From contig JANQKF010000039.1 of assembly GCA_028281285.1 (NCBI GenBank), positions 40,959 to 104,958 of the forward strand: a stretch of 64,000 nucleotides of DNA, read 5' to 3'. Of this stretch, positions 1-8,678 are shown in pieces. Origin of the DNA: Cyclobacteriaceae bacterium (GTDB lineage: Bacteria > Bacteroidota > Bacteroidia > Cytophagales > Cyclobacteriaceae). Below the pieces are notes generated by a model, which ran no database searches, was not told where the DNA came from, and saw only the letters and a list, made by a program, of their open reading frames with translations. Within the stretch, counting starts at the first letter, position 1. Every line of letters starts with the position of its first letter. The translations under genes and the position numbers were made by a program.

Positions 1-537
1 TCCCAGATTATAGGTCTTGAAAGAATTCCATCTTCTATGTACATACTGAGTCACATGTTCCTTCTCAAAATCACTTTCAGCATTCTTGTAAGATTCTTCC
101 AGCACCGGGAAAGTCATAATTTCAACATCTAGCCCTTCAGGAAACGAAACCGGCTTGTTGTTGCACACAAAATCATAATTGTCAGATTTAATCCGGTCGA
201 CCAGTTGATCAATTATTTGAGGGTCCTTGAAAGGATCATCTGCAGTAACACGAACAATAATATCCAATTGGAATGCTTTTGCGCATTCATAGTAACGCTG
301 CAAAACGTTCTCCTCTGATCCCCTGAAAACACTGACTCCTTTGGCATGGCACCACTCTTCAATTTCATCGTCCGGGGTACTTGTTGAAGTTGCTACGATA
401 ATGGTATCTAATAGTTTAGCCGCTTCCAACCTGAGAATGATCTGATGTAGGAGGGGTCTTTGGCCTACGTTCAATAGTACTTTGCCCGGAAGCCTCGTAG
501 AGGACATTCTTGCCTGAATTACTGCTCCGACTTTCAT
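1..537 (-). CDS. SpsF-like cytidylyltransferase (3' part cut by window edge)
   Basis: This partial gene (179 codons visible) begins MKVGAVIQARMSSTRLPGK, the nucleotide-binding start of SpsF/NeuA-type cytidylyltransferases (GAVIQARMxSxRLPGK). It continues with IIVATSTSTPDDEI and VRVTADDPF, also typical of the SpsF group. Family knowledge: these enzymes activate acidic nine-carbon sugars or related residues with CTP in the cytoplasm. Its ATG (535-537) overlaps the stop of the aldo/keto reductase in an ATGA arrangement, so the two are translationally coupled. The PseB-like gene two places upstream fits a nonulosonic acid pathway. The exact sugar cannot be told because the remaining pathway genes would lie beyond the left edge. 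Confidence 0.8.
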   Translation of the reverse strand, partial: MKVGAVIQARMSSTRLPGKVLLNVGQRPLLHQIILRLEAAKLLDTIIVATSTSTPDDEIEEWCHAKGVSVFRGSEENVLQRYYECAKAFQLDIIVRVTADDPFKDPQIIDQLVDRIKSDNYDFVCNNKPVSFPEGLDVEIMTFPVLEESYKNAESDFEKEHVTQYVHRRWNSFKTYNLG

Positions 538-1385
538 CTTTTCCAATTTGAAGGGATTAATTTTGATTGTGCGATTTGAAAATCCAGATCTTCTTGTTTA
601 AGATATTCCCCAATCTCAGAATCGATCGATTTCACATTTTCTAATAATTGAGCTCTCGATTCTATCCCGAGCACCATTCTGTCCACAAAAGGATTGGAGG
701 CCACAAAGCTCAAGGCTAAAGTCTGAATCGAAGTAGAGAGGCGATCACAAAGTTCGTTAAGCCGCTTTATCGGTTCAACGAACGAAGACATATATCCACT
801 AAGAGTATCGGGGTCCTTAAAAAACAGTCCTTGAAGAAAAACAGATCTTATATGTATTTCTATTCCCCTTTTTTTAAGCTCTCCAAAATAAGGTTCAAAC
901 CTATGATCGAAAAGATTGAACGGAAGCTGAACAAGCTGAAAATCAACGTTTTCTAATAGATATTCTAACTCATGGGGGTGATAGAGGGAAAATCCAACCT
1001 TCTCTATTCGGCCTTCAAGTTGAAAACGCCTCATCATTTCTAATTGGACGGGAGAGTTTCTGAAAGAAGAGTAATCATGGAATAAATAACCATAAAATTC
1101 AGGCTTCCCTGTATCGTCTAAGCTTCGATTAAATATGTCCGTCACCTCATCTTCCTGGCATGGAGGCAGTTTCGAGATTAACTTAAAATTCGAAACTCCA
1201 ATATCTCCCAGCACCTTCTCGGCAATACCATACGCTGGGGCGGTATCTATAATATCAATACCTTGTTCTAGTGCCTCAGTCAATATTCTGTTAACTTCAG
1301 AAGAACTGACTACACCCGCACTGTTGTTTATTCCATAGTCCAGTCCAAACTGGACCGAACCAATCGCGATCTTGGTTTTGAGCAT
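534..1385 (-). CDS. aldo/keto reductase in polysaccharide locus
   Basis: A 283-residue aldo/keto reductase. The catalytic tetrad can be read as D47, Y52 (DTAPAYG), K72 (LISKLP) and H103 (YLFHDY). The family folds as a TIM barrel and reduces carbonyls with NADPH. It follows the PseB-like dehydratase by 1 base and overlaps the SpsF-like gene by 4 bases, so all three are probably one translational unit. Such reductases recur in bacterial nonulosonic acid and 6-deoxysugar loci, but their substrate is rarely known. I infer reduction of a keto-sugar intermediate, without knowing which. Confidence 0.75.
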   Translation of the reverse strand: MLKTKIAIGSVQFGLDYGINNSAGVVSSSEVNRILTEALEQGIDIIDTAPAYGIAEKVLGDIGVSNFKLISKLPPCQEDEVTDIFNRSLDDTGKPEFYGYLFHDYSSFRNSPVQLEMMRRFQLEGRIEKVGFSLYHPHELEYLLENVDFQLVQLPFNLFDHRFEPYFGELKKRGIEIHIRSVFLQGLFFKDPDTLSGYMSSFVEPIKRLNELCDRLSTSIQTLALSFVASNPFVDRMVLGIESRAQLLENVKSIDSEIGEYLKQEDLDFQIAQSKLIPSNWKR

Positions 1386-1386
1386 G

Positions 1387-2403
1387 TCAAACTACAAATT
1401 CGGGAGTCACATGCTCCTTAATCAACTCACGCAAACTCTCAATGGTCTCCCACTCTTCATTGTCGCCTGAATTATAAGAAAATCCTTCAGGAACTCTCAC
1501 TGCCTTGTTTTTTTCTATGAATTCCTTCAAATCCCAATTGGGCACCGTTGGCAGAATTACGTAGTACTTACCAAGATCATAAGTATTAAAGGAGTCCGAA
1601 GCAGTAATCATTTCTTCATGGATCTTCTCTCCAGGACGTACCCCAACCACTTGCTGTTCACAGTCTGGCCCAATGGCTGATGCCACATCCAAAATCTTGT
1701 ATGATGGAATTTTAGGCACATATAGCTCACCGCCCCAGGCATTTTCCATGGCATGCATTACCATCTCCACACCACCCGTCAGGCTAATGTTGAATCTTGT
1801 CATCTTAACATCTGTGATCGGAAGTACCCCATCCTTTCGTTTTTTAAGAAAGAAAGGGATTACCGATCCGTTTGAACCCATAACATTACCATACCTAACC
1901 ACGGAAAATTTAATAGGATTGGCTCCAGTGATATTGTTAGCGGCTATAAATAATTTATCGGATGTCAACTTAGTCGCCCCATAGAGGTTTATTGGAGCAC
2001 AAGCCTTGTCGGTAGACAATGCAACTACTCTCTGTACCCCGGATTCAAGGCATGCTTTAATTACGTTTTCTGCCCCACCGACATTGGTCTTGATACATTC
2101 ATCAGGGTTAAACTCCGCAATATGAACGTGCTTCATTGCTGCCGCATGGATCACAAAATCAACTCCACTAAAGGCCCTTTTGAGTCGCTCATAGTCTCTT
2201 ACGTCTCCAATCAAATATCGCATCTGGGGATATTTCGATTCGGGGTAGATCTGCGCCATCTGAAATTGCTTTTGTTCATCTCTTGAAAAGACGATCAGCC
2301 TGCGAACATTAGGATGATTATTCAAGATGTGATCGACCAAGGCCTTGCCCAAAGAGCCCGTGCCTCCTGTAATTAGTATTGATTTATTTTCGTATAAATC
2401 CAT
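1387..2403 (-). CDS. pseB: UDP-GlcNAc 4,6-dehydratase (inverting), PseB-like
   Basis: A 338-residue short-chain dehydrogenase of the PseB/FlaA1 group. The NAD(P)-binding GGTGSLG lies at 13-19. STDK at 130-133 and YGATK at 141-145 give the D-K and Y-x3-K residues used by inverting 4,6-dehydratases. MKHVHIAEFNP (90-100) is also characteristic. Known reaction: UDP-GlcNAc is dehydrated and C5-epimerised to UDP-2-acetamido-2,6-dideoxy-L-arabino-hexos-4-ulose, the first step to pseudaminic acid and some L-amino sugars. The aldo/keto reductase and SpsF-like genes follow directly. PseC, PseG, PseH and PseI homologues are not in the window, so the end product is inferred. Confidence 0.85.
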   Translation of the reverse strand: MDLYENKSILITGGTGSLGKALVDHILNNHPNVRRLIVFSRDEQKQFQMAQIYPESKYPQMRYLIGDVRDYERLKRAFSGVDFVIHAAAMKHVHIAEFNPDECIKTNVGGAENVIKACLESGVQRVVALSTDKACAPINLYGATKLTSDKLFIAANNITGANPIKFSVVRYGNVMGSNGSVIPFFLKKRKDGVLPITDVKMTRFNISLTGGVEMVMHAMENAWGGELYVPKIPSYKILDVASAIGPDCEQQVVGVRPGEKIHEEMITASDSFNTYDLGKYYVILPTVPNWDLKEFIEKNKAVRVPEGFSYNSGDNEEWETIESLRELIKEHVTPEFVV

Positions 2404-2432
2404 TGATAACTCTTAATCAAATACTTTAAAAC

Positions 2433-3506
2433 TTATTCTGACTTTAACTTCTTTTTTACCTCTCCTATAGCATCCCTAATAAAAAGTGAAGCAATGGAAA
2501 TGGCAAACCCGAGGAAGGTCCAAAAAATGACGATGATAAGTCTTCCAGGACCGCTTTTTTTATTCGCTACAGTTACCGGGCTAATGACGGAAAATATTGG
2601 GGTGTCTTTCTTCACCTGGAGTTCTGCCTGAGCTTTCTGCATTGCTAATTCTCCATAAACACTCTCCACCATGGCGTACCGCGACTCTAGTCGTAGCAAT
2701 TCATTCTCTTTAAAGACGGAGCTAATGTTCTGGTTCTGTTCTTTGAACGTTGCAAGACTATCTTGCAGGCCATAAAGTTGGTTTTGTATCACAGCCAATT
2801 GACTGGAAGTATATTCCAACAAGTATTCCGACTGCTTAATCTTAAAATCGATAATGTATTTCTGCAGAACTCCTTCAGCAGCCTTTGCAATTTGGCCGGC
2901 AACCTCTGCGTCTTCTTCTTTCACCGCAAGGAATACGAATCCTTCCTTTTCATTCAAGGTTACCGAGATGATTTTGTCCATGTCTTCGATTAGGTCGTAA
3001 TCATCGTCTGTTATTCGGAGCAGATCATCGTTTTCGTTGAGATCAATCTCGTTCTTTTTTGATCTATTGAGTAACATACTTGGTATTTCACTCAAAAAAT
3101 TGGTAACCTTTCTTATTCCCTTATTCCTTTTAACTGATAGGTAGTCAGCGTATCTCACCTTACTTTCCTTCCAATTGACTTCTGTATTGAGGATCTCGAG
3201 GCGAAAAGGAATTGAGTTAGCAACTTCAGGATACAGGTTAGGTGGTATTTCATCACCGCCCCCTAATGAGTTGAGGTTGATTCCGGCCAATGCAGCTATT
3301 CCCCCAAGTGAGCTCGGTGCTTTGTCTCCAGAAAAATGTGGGACAAACTTCGACACCGATTCATACTTGTTCGGTAATATCAATGCATATCCAGCCCCGA
3401 TCAGTGAGACTATAATTGTGAATACAATTATATACCTTCTTTTGCTCCAAATTCTGATGATTAAGAGCGTAAGATCCAATTCTTCAACATCTAGTTTTCG
3501 AACCAT
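2433..3506 (-). CDS. Wzz-type polysaccharide chain-length / co-polymerase protein
   Basis: A 357-residue inner-membrane protein with the Wzz layout: a hydrophobic helix near 28-48, a long periplasmic part and a second helix near 325-345 after a proline-rich stretch (SVISPVTVANKKSGPG). The middle (about 215-290) is glutamine- and leucine-rich and likely coiled coil. The C-terminus ends in a short basic tail with no Walker motifs, so there is no fused BY-kinase domain. The family controls polymer length and links the polymerase to the outer-membrane export channel. It lies 17 bases after wza, as expected for an export unit. Confidence 0.8.
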   Translation of the reverse strand: MVRKLDVEELDLTLLIIRIWSKRRYIIVFTIIVSLIGAGYALILPNKYESVSKFVPHFSGDKAPSSLGGIAALAGINLNSLGGGDEIPPNLYPEVANSIPFRLEILNTEVNWKESKVRYADYLSVKRNKGIRKVTNFLSEIPSMLLNRSKKNEIDLNENDDLLRITDDDYDLIEDMDKIISVTLNEKEGFVFLAVKEEDAEVAGQIAKAAEGVLQKYIIDFKIKQSEYLLEYTSSQLAVIQNQLYGLQDSLATFKEQNQNISSVFKENELLRLESRYAMVESVYGELAMQKAQAELQVKKDTPIFSVISPVTVANKKSGPGRLIIVIFWTFLGFAISIASLFIRDAIGEVKKKLKSE

Positions 3507-3523
3507 ATTAATCTTATTAAGAT

Positions 3524-6202
3524 TTAATTGCTCAGACGATCAATCACCAGGGCCAGAGTAGCCACAGATCCTGCTGCTGCTATTATCGCTTGGAAATTCA
3601 CTGATTGCCTTTCCGGTTTCCTACTCACGAAAATCGTTGAGCCTGGCTCTATTCTTGGATATTTTTTGAACCATAGAAACCTCTTAACGCCTTTTCGCTC
3701 ACCATTTGGATATTGCACATAACTCCTAGCCCGTTTTGCGGATTGCAAGAACCCTCCTGACTGATATATATAATCTTTGAAAGAGTATGCATTATCAAAC
3801 CTTACATTTAACGGGGAGGTCACTTCACCCGCGACACGCACAGTTTCCAGTTTACCGGGAATTGATATTACGTCACCGGGACGTACAATTAAATCATATT
3901 TGGACCCCGGGTTCTGCAAGATCTTATCCAGGTCGATTGCTACGGGCTCCTCTTCTTCTATTTCGATATTCCTTATCAGTGAGTCTCTTTCAGTAATGTC
4001 CTCAATCAGGTTCTTTTTAAATCGACTGCCAACCCGATCACTTTCGGTATCAGCATTCACGCGATTTTCGATTTTATCCAATCTTTCAATCAGACGAACC
4101 TGACTAATATTCTTCAACTCCGATTCATCTCCCAGCACCTTTTGCCTCAGTAATTGTAAATATTCCTGACTGATTTCATCATTGGACTTACTATCGGAAA
4201 ACTCGGTTTTACGAATCAGTATTGCTCCTTGGGGATAAGCATAAGGTGTAAGTCCTTTGGCCCTTTGCAGCAATTCTGATATTCTCTCATCCTTTTTTTG
4301 AATAGTGTACTCTCCGGGGGCCAACACTTCTCCTTCGATAGTAACCTGCTCCTGAATAGAATAGCCTGGTGATTTTCTGATGTAGACCTGATCAAATGGC
4401 TGGAGTAATCTATTTCGGTCCTCGGAGGCCAGAGACAGATCTTCATCAATAGAATAGGTCAAAATCTCTGCACTGGAGTTTACACTTTGGTCCTTGTTCC
4501 TTCTTGAAATTTCGACAAGTGCCCCAGAAGCTGATTCTTTCAATCCACCAGAAAGAACAATCAGATCTTCCACAGTCATTTGATTGAAGAATGGATATAC
4601 TCCACCTTCCAATACTTCACCTGAGATTTGTACAAAGAACTCTTCCCTCAAGTCATAAATCGAGTTGATTCGTACCACATCCTCCCGCAATAAGGGGATG
4701 TCATCAATCCCATTGTCCAATAGAGCTCCCAAATCGACTGGGATTGTTGACTGCGAGAAGTCTTCATTGGTACGGTAAACTGTAGCTCTTGTCATAAAAG
4801 CATCACCCCTCAAACCATCTGCTTTCTCTATCAACTGTTTAAGTGTGAGTCCTTCTGTGAGTTGGTATTCTCCTTCTCTGAATACCGCACCATCGATAAT
4901 CACCCGATTGGAGAAACGATCCAGAATTCCACTCACCTCTATCAGGTCACCATCTTCTGGCTCAAAGAGTTCAAATTCATCCGCCTCAACATCAATGATT
5001 TCTCTTTCTCTATCCCCGCTTCTCTTCACCGTAACCAAGGCCTGGAATGCCGAATTACTAAATCCGCCTGCGTAGGATAATAAGTTCAAGAAATTCTCAC
5101 CGGGCTTTAGCTCGTATAAACCTGGCCGCTTCACCTCTCCGTCTAACTCTACTCTGACCTGGAAAGGACGCACTATAATTACATCTCCATTTTTCAGCCG
5201 CTGATCCCCAGACCGAATGCCTTCGGTGAGATAGGCATAAACATCAATCGTACTTATCAGTTTGTTGTCTCGGATCAATCGAACTTCACGGAATGTACCA
5301 TCTTCAGTCGGGCCACCCGCAGCATGCAAAGCCGTAAATACGGTAGATAGGGATGGGAGGGCATAAAGACTTGGACTGCTGACATCTCCAATCACATCAA
5401 CGTTAATGGTCCGTATATTGCCCAGACTAACTTGGTAAAAAATCGTGGGCTCCTGATCTCCATTCTTCTTGAGTCCACTATAGATCTGACTCAAACGGTC
5501 TATAACTTTCTTCTCGGCTTGCTCAATGGTTAGGCCGTTCACATAAATTGGTCCCAGTTTATCAGGACGAATAACTCCTTCAGCTGTGATTTCGAAAGTC
5601 AAAAATTGTTGAGTAGTGCCCCAAAGGTCTACTAATAATTGGTCTCCCGGACCTAGTTGATAGTCTTTAGGCGTTGGGAGATTCAAATTCGGAGCAAAAG
5701 TCAGCCCCTCTTTCTGAAACAGATCGAACCCGAATATTCTCTTTTGTTCTTCAGTAAGTATTGGTACTGGTTCTCCAGTCAGTGTACCAAACACATCTTG
5801 ATCACCGGTAGGTTGGGTAACCACTCTTCCTGATCTGCGAACCGAATCCTGACTCAAAGTCGAGCCAAGTCCGGATCTCAAAACCTGAACTCTACGTCTC
5901 AACTTCGAAATTTCAGATTCTGATACTCCCCTTTGACGCGCCAACGTCTCCAATTCTGCCTGAGTAAGGCCTCTTTCTTCGGCCTGACGCATATAATTCA
6001 ATATCTGCTCATCCGTAAGATCATCTACTCTAATGGACTTCAGATCCAGCCCTACAACGGATTGTCCCTGAACGGGTTGATAGTTCAAGGCAAGGAGGCC
6101 AAAAAGAAGTAGCACCACTACCTGCCTTAAGAAATGGGAAACAAATAACCCTGGGGTTGATCTCGATGAGTCTGTCATTCGGTGTTGCTCGGATAAGTTC
6201 AT
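3524..6202 (-). CDS. Wza-like polysaccharide export outer-membrane protein with SLBB domains
   Basis: An 892-residue protein, over twice the length of E. coli Wza (about 380). An N-terminal hydrophobic segment (about 26-42) ends in VQGQS, a probable signal peptide with glutamine as first mature residue. The polysaccharide export motif region (PKDYQLGPGDQLLVDLWG, about 178-195) is followed by several SLBB-like repeats, recognisable from V-x-G-E-V-x-x-P-G-x-Y strings (for example ELDGEVKRPGLYEL and TIEGEVLAPGEYTI). The C-terminus has a short hydrophobic helix (IIAAAGSVATLALVI). The long multi-SLBB form is common in Bacteroidota. M9 (6178) is an alternative start. It should form the outer-membrane exit channel of the locus. 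Confidence 0.85.
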   Translation of the reverse strand: MNLSEQHRMTDSSRSTPGLFVSHFLRQVVVLLLFGLLALNYQPVQGQSVVGLDLKSIRVDDLTDEQILNYMRQAEERGLTQAELETLARQRGVSESEISKLRRRVQVLRSGLGSTLSQDSVRRSGRVVTQPTGDQDVFGTLTGEPVPILTEEQKRIFGFDLFQKEGLTFAPNLNLPTPKDYQLGPGDQLLVDLWGTTQQFLTFEITAEGVIRPDKLGPIYVNGLTIEQAEKKVIDRLSQIYSGLKKNGDQEPTIFYQVSLGNIRTINVDVIGDVSSPSLYALPSLSTVFTALHAAGGPTEDGTFREVRLIRDNKLISTIDVYAYLTEGIRSGDQRLKNGDVIIVRPFQVRVELDGEVKRPGLYELKPGENFLNLLSYAGGFSNSAFQALVTVKRSGDREREIIDVEADEFELFEPEDGDLIEVSGILDRFSNRVIIDGAVFREGEYQLTEGLTLKQLIEKADGLRGDAFMTRATVYRTNEDFSQSTIPVDLGALLDNGIDDIPLLREDVVRINSIYDLREEFFVQISGEVLEGGVYPFFNQMTVEDLIVLSGGLKESASGALVEISRRNKDQSVNSSAEILTYSIDEDLSLASEDRNRLLQPFDQVYIRKSPGYSIQEQVTIEGEVLAPGEYTIQKKDERISELLQRAKGLTPYAYPQGAILIRKTEFSDSKSNDEISQEYLQLLRQKVLGDESELKNISQVRLIERLDKIENRVNADTESDRVGSRFKKNLIEDITERDSLIRNIEIEEEEPVAIDLDKILQNPGSKYDLIVRPGDVISIPGKLETVRVAGEVTSPLNVRFDNAYSFKDYIYQSGGFLQSAKRARSYVQYPNGERKGVKRFLWFKKYPRIEPGSTIFVSRKPERQSVNFQAIIAAAGSVATLALVIDRLSN

Positions 6203-6218
6203 TTCATTAATAGGTTCG

Positions 6219-6226
6219 CAAATATA
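6219..6226 (-). promoter_or_regulatory. candidate -7 box upstream of the wza-like gene
   Basis: Read on the minus strand this is TATATTTG, a match to the Bacteroidota -7 consensus TAnnTTTG. It lies 17 bases before the wza start, so a transcript would have a very short leader. No TTTG-like -33 element is seen at the usual distance. It may be an internal promoter that expresses the export genes separately from the upstream regulators. Confidence 0.45.
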
Positions 6227-6264
6227 GAATTTTGCTTTCGACTTACTTATAGATGGATTTACGT

Positions 6265-6771
6265 TTATCCAACCTTTTTGAGGTGGCTTAAGCTTACTTC
6301 TGCTTGAATTTCAATACCCAGACTAGCAATGGACAAATAAGCCTTATTTCCCCTTATCCGACTGATTATTCCATCATTACCAGACAACGGGCCTGATTCT
6401 ATTGCTATTCGGTCACCTTCATTCAGATTGCTGTAGTTTACTTCGGCCATAGGGTATTCGTCCAGGAAATTCTTAATCTCCTGTATTTCCTTTTCTCTAA
6501 TTATGGCCGGTTTCCCTAGCCAAAAAACATTGGAAACAATTCCTGAATCTGTCAAGATTTCGGCTCGGGAAAGCTCATCAACCTTAGCAAAAAGGTAGGA
6601 CGTAAACACAGGTTCCTTGACCTTTTTTTTCCGATCGGACCATTGTTTCAAAACTGTACGTGTAGGACAATAAACCTCAAAACCTCTGTCGTCCAAACGT
6701 TCAGCTACTTTTTTCTCGTTTCTGGGCTTTGTATAAAAAGCTGTCCAATATTGTTTGACTGTGCTACTCAT
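6265..6771 (-). CDS. NusG-like specialised antiterminator, UpxY family
   Basis: A 168-residue NusG paralogue. The N-terminal NGN domain shows WTAFYTKPRNEKKVAERL and YCPTRTVLKQWSDRKKKV, and the C-terminal KOW motif shows GDRIAIESGPLSGNDGIISRIRGN. Proteins of the UpxY/RfaH type keep RNA polymerase reading through long surface-polysaccharide operons. The start at 6771 is preferred over an upstream in-frame ATG at 6798 because it places the NGN domain six residues in and leaves an 8-base overlap with the gene before it. It sits at the head of the export genes, the usual place for UpxY. No boxA- or ops-like recruitment site was recognised. Confidence 0.85.
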   Translation of the reverse strand: MSSTVKQYWTAFYTKPRNEKKVAERLDDRGFEVYCPTRTVLKQWSDRKKKVKEPVFTSYLFAKVDELSRAEILTDSGIVSNVFWLGKPAIIREKEIQEIKNFLDEYPMAEVNYSNLNEGDRIAIESGPLSGNDGIISRIRGNKAYLSIASLGIEIQAEVSLSHLKKVG

Positions 6772-7288
6772 GCCAAAGGAGTAAATTCTTTTCTTCATCT
6801 AAATCCAGACTCTTGGCTTCTTCCCTGGAATAGACCAAATATTGTATTTTCTTACCTACCAATTCCTCGGCTCTTCCAATTAGCTCCAAAAGGTAATTTC
6901 TGTCCGGATCACCTACCAGAATCAAACTGACGATATCCGATTGACGACCCATGGCCAAATCGCCAGTCAAATATACTTGATTTAAATCTCCAAGTTCTTC
7001 AATAACTCTTTCGACAATTTCCTGAAGCCCGGTATGTTTCAAAAGAATCTTTCTTATTTCCGTAAACAGAGGATAAGAGCTGTTGGCCTTAAAGACTTTT
7101 TTATTGCCTTCATGCTCGGAAGAAAGCATTCCCGCTTCCTCGAACCGATTCAACTCTAACCGAACGGAGTTGGTGCTTTCTCCAAACTCATCAGCCAAAC
7201 CACGCAAATAGGCCTTTGCTTCAGGGTTCAGAAATAACCTCAGAAGGAGTTTTATTCTTGTTTTCGATGAAATTAGAGCTTCAAGCAT
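6764..7288 (-). CDS. winged-helix regulator with degenerate nucleotidyltransferase-like domain
   Basis: A 174-residue protein. Residues about 5-70 look like a winged helix-turn-helix (TRIKLLLRLFLNPEAKAYLRGLADEFGESTNSVRLELNRFEEAGML). Residues about 100-165 resemble a minimal nucleotidyltransferase fold (VYLTGDLAMGRQSDIVSLILVGD), but the GS of the usual GSRARG motif reads GD and the second aspartate of D-x-D is valine, so catalysis looks lost. It is followed by the UpxY gene with an 8-base overlap and preceded by a good promoter. I infer a DNA-binding regulator of the polysaccharide operon. The ligand is unknown. Confidence 0.6.
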   Translation of the reverse strand: MLEALISSKTRIKLLLRLFLNPEAKAYLRGLADEFGESTNSVRLELNRFEEAGMLSSEHEGNKKVFKANSSYPLFTEIRKILLKHTGLQEIVERVIEELGDLNQVYLTGDLAMGRQSDIVSLILVGDPDRNYLLELIGRAEELVGKKIQYLVYSREEAKSLDLDEEKNLLLWHE

Positions 7289-7362
7289 TTTAATCTTGCT
7301 AGTTGATCATCAGATACAGCTTCGCCCGGTCAGTCACAGTGCGACTTAGCAATAACGAGTAG

Positions 7363-7392
7363 CAAATTTACTCATTGTTTGTTAACTGCAAA
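7363..7392 (-). promoter_or_regulatory. Bacteroidota-type promoter for regulator-upxY-export genes
   Basis: On the minus strand, TTTG (complement of 7389-7392) is followed after 18 bases by TAAATTTG (complement of 7363-7370). Both match the Bacteroidota primary sigma consensus TTTG-(17-21)-TAnnTTTG. Transcription would start near 7356, giving a leader of about 68 bases. The rest of the 247-base gap (7289-7535) holds a short CCCGG/CCGGG inverted repeat near 7420-7437 without a U tract, and nothing else that I recognise. Confidence 0.7.
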
Positions 7393-7535
7393 TTAATAAA
7401 GATAAAATTTCATATTATCCCCGGCCGAGTTTCCGGGTACCATAACCTAGTTAAATGTCTGGTTTTGAAGTATTAATGATGTTGATGCTCCATCAATTCA
7501 GATTCATCTTTGATCATAAGTCGAGATTGGAAGGA

Positions 7536-8678
7536 TTATTCAGGCTGTTTCTGAACATCGTAGCCAGCTTTGATCAGCGTCACATCTCTTCTGAACAATT
7601 CTACATCACTTTGGATCATATCATCAATTAGATCAGAAAGTGAGTACTTCGGTTCCCATCCGAGCTTTTCTCTCGCCTTAGTTGCATCACCCTTTAGTAA
7701 GTCGACTTCAGTAGGTCTAAAGTATCGGTCATCAATTTTAATGATGGTTGTTCCAACGGTCAGGCCTTTGGGTACTTCGATACCCATTTCCGTCAACCTG
7801 TTTTTATCGATCCTCGAAATAAAGCCCGTCTCATGAACTCCCTGGCCCTTATAGCCAATTTCTATGCCGAGCCGATCAAATACCATTTTCACAAAATCCC
7901 TTACGGAAGCTGTTATACCGGTTGCAATGACAAAGTCTTCTGCTACATCCTGCTGCAGGATTAGCCACATGGCTTCGACAAAATCCTTTGCATGTCCCCA
8001 ATCCCTTTGCGCTTCAAGATTACCTAAATACATTACATCCTGAAGACCCAGTACAATTCTGGCCGCAGCTCTCGTTATTTTTCTTGTTATAAACGTTTCT
8101 CCTCTTATCGGAGACTCATGATTAAACAATATGCCGTTTGTAGCAAACATTTCATAAGCTTCTCTGTAGTTCACAGTAATCCAATAAGCATAGAGCTTGG
8201 CAGCCGCATAAGGAGATCTAGGGTAGAATGGGGTTTTTTCTGATTGTGGAACCTCTTGAACCAAACCGTATAATTCTGATGTTGATGCCTGATAGAATTT
8301 AGTCTTCTTAGTTAGCCCCAACAATCTAATTGCTTCCAATATCCTAAGACATCCCAATCCATCAGCATTCGCAGTGTATTCCGGAGTATCAAAACTGACT
8401 CTGACATGACTCATCGCTGCAAGATTATAAATTTCGTTCGGCTGAACTTCCTGAATAATCCTTGTCAGGTTCATAGAATCGGTCATATCTCCGTAGTGAA
8501 GAAACAAACGACCACCTTTCTTATGAGGGTCTTCAAAAATGTGGTCGATTCGTTGAGTATTAAAAAGGCTACTTCTCCTTTTTATGCCATGAACCAAATA
8601 CCCTTTGTCTAACAAAAGTTCTGCAAGGTAGGCACCGTCCTGACCAGTAATACCCGTTATTAATGCTACTTTACTCAT
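7536..8678 (-). CDS. gmd: GDP-mannose 4,6-dehydratase
   Basis: A 380-residue SDR enzyme (start at the second ATG, 8678, giving [15 protein letters not shown] as in E. coli Gmd; a start at 8687 adds three residues). It has the nucleotide-binding TGxTGQDG, the STSELYG catalytic stretch and Y-x3-K (SPYAAAK), plus [16 protein letters not shown] typical of Gmd. It converts GDP-D-mannose to GDP-4-keto-6-deoxy-D-mannose, the common precursor of GDP-fucose, GDP-perosamine and GDP-colitose. Its start overlaps the end of colD, so product and next enzyme are co-translated. With colD and colC it makes a full GDP-colitose branch. Confidence 0.95.
   Translation of the reverse strand: MSKVALITGITGQDGAYLAELLLDKGYLVHGIKRRSSLFNTQRIDHIFEDPHKKGGRLFLHYGDMTDSMNLTRIIQEVQPNEIYNLAAMSHVRVSFDTPEYTANADGLGCLRILEAIRLLGLTKKTKFYQASTSELYGLVQEVPQSEKTPFYPRSPYAAAKLYAYWITVNYREAYEMFATNGILFNHESPIRGETFITRKITRAAARIVLGLQDVMYLGNLEAQRDWGHAKDFVEAMWLILQQDVAEDFVIATGITASVRDFVKMVFDRLGIEIGYKGQGVHETGFISRIDKNRLTEMGIEVPKGLTVGTTIIKIDDRYFRPTEVDLLKGDATKAREKLGWEPKYSLSDLIDDMIQSDVELFRRDVTLIKAGYDVQKQPE

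Noticed and set aside
7420..7437. CCCGG/CCGGG inverted repeat between gmd and the regulator gene
   Set aside because: Only five pairs and no U tract, so it does not qualify as a terminator.
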